Shown here in pieces: positions 23,779 to 25,557 of a DNA stretch of 25,557 bases. Each line of letters opens with the position of its first letter. Position 1 is the stretch's first letter. Made by a program: the position numbers and the translations under genes. Below the pieces are notes generated by a model that was not told where the DNA came from, made no database searches, and saw only the letters and a program-made list of their open reading frames with translations. Origin of the DNA: a bacterium (GTDB lineage Bacteria; Planctomycetota; J058; JAJDCP01); NCBI GenBank assembly GCA_030428695.1, contig JAUIEM010000102.1, positions 1 through 25,557 of the forward strand, written 5' to 3'.

Positions 23779-25302
23779 CTACATCACCTCGAGCGGACGC
23801 GGCGCGAGCAGCTGCCACAGGAGCAGCGGCAGCGCGCTGGTCAGAAGCGCGATCAGCGCGAGGGCGGCGACCTCGTCGGCGCGCGAGAACACCACGTTGC
23901 GGTACAGCAGGTAGAGCAGCGTGTCGTGGCCGGCGCGCAGCATCACCAGGCTGTCGAGCTCGCGCAGGGCGAAGCAGAAGCCGATGCACCAGGCGTTGCC
24001 GAGCGGCCACGCCAGCCACCGCAGGAGCAGCCACGCCCGGCGCGGCCGCGACGCCCCGGCCAGCGCCGCCGCCTCGAACAGCCGGCGGTCGAGCCGTCCG
24101 GCGGCGCCGCGCAGGGGCAGGGCGCTGAAGGCGAGGTAGCGGCCGACGCAGGCGAGGACGACCACCGGCAGGCCGAGGTAGACGGCGTCGAAGGCCGGGC
24201 GGTTCCAGACCTGCACGAGACCGACCCCGAACAACACCGCGGGCACCGCCAGGGGAGCGAGCACCAGCGCGTCGAGCAGCCAGCCCGGCCGCCGGCGCAG
24301 GGAACGGCTGGCGAGCACCAGCCCGAGCCCCGCCAGGGCGGTCGCCGCGAGCCCCGCCAGGGCCAGGCTGCGGCCGAGCGCACCCGCGGCGTGGTGGAGC
24401 TGCGCGACGAAGGTCTGCCAGGAACCGACGCGCAGCACGAGGGCGACGAGCGGCACCAGGCTGGCGGCCGCCACCACGGCGATCGTCAGCGCCGTGACCG
24501 GCAGGCGCGCGCGGCCGAGGGCGAGGGGGGCCGCGGGGCCAGCGCGCCAGGTGTCGCGCCCGGACCGGGCGCTGGCGCGCAGCACCGGGAGGAGCAGGCA
24601 GAGGCAGAGGAACAGCCCGGGCAGGGCGGCGACCGCGGCTCCCGCGCTGTCACCGGCCAGGTAGAGCGCGAACAGCGAGTCGCCGTAGACTGTCACCTTC
24701 GGCCCGACCGAGGTCAGGAAGTCCGCGACCGCGAAGTCCGATACCGACAGCACCGTCGCCAGCCCCCCGCCGAGCAGGGCCGCGGGAAACGCGCGCCGCA
24801 GGTCGCCGGCGAGCACGGCGGGAAGGCCGCCGACGAGCCGCCGGGCCTCGACCTGTCCGCGGTCGGAGCGTGCCAGGCTGTGGGCCGCGCACAGGGTGAC
24901 AAGCGGCCCCGCGGAGAGGGTCGACACGGTGATGATCGCCGGCACGCCGGTCAGGCCGAGGAGCCCGAACCAGGCGATGACGTGGACCAGGGGCGGCAGG
25001 AACAGAGGGAGCGCGGCGAGCCCGAGCCACAGCCGGCCGCCGGGGGGCGGACAGCGCACCAGCACCCAGGCGAGCAGCAGGCCGCCGGGGACGGCGACGG
25101 CGAGGGTCGCGGCGCCGAGGCCGAGGCTGCGCGCAAGCCGTTCCCACAGGACCGGTGAGGCGAGGGCCGACCACGCCTCCGGGTCGAGGACGCCGGACAG
25201 GGCCTCCAGCGTCGGCAGCAGCCCGGCGACGAGCACGAGGCCGATGGCGGGCAGCGACCAGGCCTCCCGGCGCAACCAGGCCCGTGCGCGGGAGCGTCTC
25301 AA
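23779..25302 (-). CDS. ABC transporter permease, Fe(III)/FbpB-type with two permease domains (507 aa)
   Basis: The protein has about 12 hydrophobic helices in two halves, each with a binding-protein-dependent permease loop. The second, EAAALAGASRPRRAWLLLRW, is a recognisable EAA motif that would touch the ATPase; the first (EARRLVGGLPAVLAGDLRRAF) is more degenerate. VLSVSDFAVADFLTSVG is typical of FbpB/ThiP-like fused permeases that import ferric iron or thiamine-type substrates. TTG at 25302 overlaps the stop of the solute-binding-protein gene (TTGA), so the genes are translationally coupled in the order binding protein then permease. No ATPase gene follows at the 3' side before the convergent propeller gene, so it must be encoded elsewhere. 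The substrate is most likely Fe3+, inferred from the family. Confidence 0.9.
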   Translation of the reverse strand: MRRSRARAWLRREAWSLPAIGLVLVAGLLPTLEALSGVLDPEAWSALASPVLWERLARSLGLGAATLAVAVPGGLLLAWVLVRCPPPGGRLWLGLAALPLFLPPLVHVIAWFGLLGLTGVPAIITVSTLSAGPLVTLCAAHSLARSDRGQVEARRLVGGLPAVLAGDLRRAFPAALLGGGLATVLSVSDFAVADFLTSVGPKVTVYGDSLFALYLAGDSAGAAVAALPGLFLCLCLLLPVLRASARSGRDTWRAGPAAPLALGRARLPVTALTIAVVAAASLVPLVALVLRVGSWQTFVAQLHHAAGALGRSLALAGLAATALAGLGLVLASRSLRRRPGWLLDALVLAPLAVPAVLFGVGLVQVWNRPAFDAVYLGLPVVVLACVGRYLAFSALPLRGAAGRLDRRLFEAAALAGASRPRRAWLLLRWLAWPLGNAWCIGFCFALRELDSLVMLRAGHDTLLYLLYRNVVFSRADEVAALALIALLTSALPLLLWQLLAPRPLEVM

Positions 25303-25557
25303 CGGAAGCGCTCGTTCAGCTCCTCCAGTCGTCCTTCCACCGCGCGCCCGACCGCGCCGTAGTCGACCTCCATCTCGCGGAAGTCCCCGGGCACCAGCAC
25401 GTGGTCGGGATGGGGGATGCCGGGCTTGAGCGGGATGTGCCCCCGCTGGTGGAAGGCGAGGATGCGCTCGGCCTCGTCGGACAACAGGAACGCGCGCAGC
25501 GTGCGGGCGTTCTCGGGGTTCGGGCCGCCGGCGACCAGGGCGGCGGTGTTCGGCAAC
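25299..25557 (-). CDS. C-terminal part of an extracellular solute-binding protein, Fe(III)-type ABC importer (cut by the window edge)
   Basis: The frame is open to the last base of the window, so only about 86 C-terminal residues are present. LPNTAALVAGGPNPENARTL followed by AFLLSDEAERIL is the conserved C-terminal block of FbpA/FutA-like periplasmic binding proteins (type 2 fold), where the NTxAL segment lines the ligand cleft and PNPExA...FLLS precedes the last helix. The protein would deliver the ligand to the adjacent permease, whose TTG start overlaps this stop. The N-terminal signal peptide and metal-binding residues lie outside the window, so the ligand cannot be confirmed. Confidence 0.87.
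   Translation of the reverse strand, partial: LPNTAALVAGGPNPENARTLRAFLLSDEAERILAFHQRGHIPLKPGIPHPDHVLVPGDFREMEVDYGAVGRAVEGRLEELNERFR

Noticed and set aside
23926..25158. Plus-strand open frame opposite the ABC permease
   Set aside because: Gln/Arg/Glu/Pro-rich low-complexity translation, antisense to a clear membrane transporter.

Overview
The window is very GC-rich chromosomal DNA (by eye about 70%) from a bacterium with a Gram-negative-type envelope. It carries lipoproteins, an Fe(III)-type ABC importer and secreted nucleases. A Ser/Thr-kinase fused to a formylglycine-generating-enzyme (FGE)-like domain, a FHA-GAF-HD-GYP regulator, anchored proline-rich proteins with carboxypeptidase-regulatory-like repeats and CxxC-rich membrane proteins together point to Planctomycetota or a similar lineage such as Myxococcota. 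That placement is an inference from gene content. I see no rRNA, tRNA, CRISPR array, prophage or replication origin. Many long open frames are GC-driven shadows and were left out.

Layout. 1-3039: the 3' part of a FAD-dependent oxidoreductase, a convergent acidic lipoprotein, then a CBS-domain protein translationally coupled to a DUF2834 membrane protein. 3032-7643 (minus): a FHA-GAF-HD-GYP signalling protein, an AarF/UbiB-type kinase and a DUF72 protein overlapping the kinase end. 7644-8063: a divergent promoter region with a 17-codon leader-like ORF and palindromes, leading into rsgA (8064-9194). 9316-11067: an anchored carboxypeptidase-regulatory-repeat protein. 11072-13975: a group of three exported phosphodiesterase/nuclease-like genes, one DNA/RNA non-specific endonuclease (minus) and two translationally coupled single-HKD phospholipase D-like proteins (plus). 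13986-20392 (minus): kinase-FGE fusion, sodium:solute symporter, zinc-ribbon membrane protein and DUF218 membrane protein. 20608-23757 (plus): a second regulatory-repeat protein and a beta-propeller-like lipoprotein. 23779-25557 (minus): an ABC permease and the C-terminus of its solute-binding protein.

The clearest unusual event is in the symporter gene. It is interrupted by a 153-bp element with imperfect terminal inverted repeats of about 45 bp, flanked by a 4-bp direct repeat (CGAG). Removing the element and one CGAG copy restores exactly 486 codons, so this looks like a MITE-type insertion that has turned the gene into a pseudogene. Other points of interest are the kinase domain with Arg in place of the VAIK Lys, a roughly 115-residue insertion in the HD-GYP domain, the trio of exported nucleases, the leader ORF ahead of rsgA, three CGACATA repeats upstream of the zinc-ribbon gene, and a recurring housekeeping-type promoter pattern.

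Intergenic gaps are mostly short, and four convergent gene pairs overlap or nearly touch. Start codons were chosen mainly by Shine-Dalgarno placement, and several genes use GTG or TTG.
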